From assembly GCA_937917475.1 (NCBI GenBank), contig CALDNF010000089.1:1-5692 (forward strand): DNA of 5,692 nt, read 5' to 3'. This stretch comes from an uncultured Faecalibacterium sp. (GTDB lineage Bacteria > Bacillota > Clostridia > Oscillospirales > Ruminococcaceae). Positions within the stretch are counted from its first letter, which is position 1. Each line of letters begins with the position of its first letter. The translations under genes and the position numbers were made by a program. The notes under the pieces were generated by a model. It was given only the letters and a program-made list of their open reading frames with translations, ran no database searches and was not told the DNA's origin. Positions 5,199 through 5,692 of the stretch are shown piece by piece.

Positions 5199-5692
5199 AT
5201 GAGCAAAAAGTATCTGTACTACTTCAGCGAGGGCAACGAAGCCTTCGGTGGCGACAAGACCACCATGAAGAATATCCTGGGCGGTAAGGGCGCAGGTCTG
5301 GCAGAGATGACTGCAGCCGGCATGCCGGTTCCGCAGGGCTTTACCATTACCACCGAGGCCTGCACTCAGTATTATGCTGACGGCCGCCAGATCAACGATG
5401 AGATCACCGCTGATATCTTTGAGCACGTCAAGGGTCTGGAGAAGATCACCGGCAAGACCTTCGGTGACAACGAGAACCCCCTGCTGGTCTCCGTCCGTTC
5501 CGGCGCACGTCAGTCCATGCCCGGCATGATGGACACCATCCTGAACCTGGGCCTGAACGATCAGGCTGTTGAGGGTCTGGCCAAGAAGACCAACAACCCC
5601 CGCTTTGCATATGACTGCTACCGCCGCTTCGTGCAGATGTTCGCAGACGTCGTTATGATGGTCCCGAAGAGCCTGTTCGAGGTCGAGATCGA
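5199..5692 (+). CDS. ppdK: Pyruvate,phosphate dikinase PpdK (N-terminal part; continues past window)
   Basis: PPDK reversibly converts ATP, phosphate and pyruvate to AMP, PPi and phosphoenolpyruvate in the cytoplasm. In anaerobes it often runs toward pyruvate in PPi-linked glycolysis, replacing or supplementing pyruvate kinase. Only 164 codons are present, all in the N-terminal ATP-grasp nucleotide-binding domain; the family is about 870-880 residues, so the phosphohistidine and PEP/pyruvate domains lie outside. Seen: LGGKGAGLAEM with Lys30 (equal to Clostridium symbiosum Lys22), PVPQGFTITTEAC, and the signature SVRSGARQSMPGMMDTILNLGLN with Arg100 (C. symbiosum Arg92), then NPRFAYDCYRRF. Eight extra residues near 14-22 (EAFGGDKTT) lengthen the start relative to C. 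symbiosum. The start is fixed by GGGAGG at 5183-5188, 10 bases upstream. All six arginines in the visible part use CGC/CGT, unlike CGG-rich mfd, which suggests high expression. It is transcribed away from the acetyltransferase gene. Confidence 0.97.
   Translation, partial: MSKKYLYYFSEGNEAFGGDKTTMKNILGGKGAGLAEMTAAGMPVPQGFTITTEACTQYYADGRQINDEITADIFEHVKGLEKITGKTFGDNENPLLVSVRSGARQSMPGMMDTILNLGLNDQAVEGLAKKTNNPRFAYDCYRRFVQMFADVVMMVPKSLFEVEI

Overview
The window looks like chromosomal housekeeping DNA from a GC-rich Firmicute. The gene order, the strong AGGAGG-type ribosome binding sites and the use of pyruvate,phosphate dikinase suggest an Oscillospiraceae-type gut anaerobe, perhaps near Faecalibacterium. 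That placement is inference; there is no rRNA here to confirm it.

Layout. A leftward (minus-strand) block holds three genes in transcription order: a stand-alone GlmU-type acetyltransferase (4146-4889), peptidyl-tRNA hydrolase pth (3329-3907), and the transcription-repair coupling factor mfd (starts at 3170 and runs off the left edge with about 100 residues missing). An intrinsic terminator (4059-4095) separates the acetyltransferase from pth, and pth has its own extended -10 promoter. No clear promoter or terminator lies between pth and mfd, so they are probably co-transcribed across a 158-base gap that contains a folded element. On the right edge, ppdK (pyruvate,phosphate dikinase) starts at 5199 on the plus strand and is cut by the window end.

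The 309-base gap between the divergent acetyltransferase and ppdK genes holds no gene. It does hold two opposed promoter candidates, a catabolite-responsive-element-like site, a TTGGATA/TATCCAA dyad and a ppdK leader that can form two adjacent hairpins ending just before the ribosome binding site.

How the genes relate. In Bacillus and many clostridia the order is glmU-prs-(ctc)-pth-(fin)-mfd. Here the frame of that cluster survives, but prs and fin are absent and GlmU is reduced to its C-terminal acetyltransferase half. The genes serve separate housekeeping jobs: cell-wall precursor supply (GlmU half), recycling of stalled peptidyl-tRNA (Pth), repair of transcribed strands (Mfd) and PPi-linked pyruvate/PEP metabolism (PpdK). 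No defence system, mobile element or CRISPR array is visible. The most unusual points are the GlmU reduction at its ancestral locus and the structured intergenic regions.
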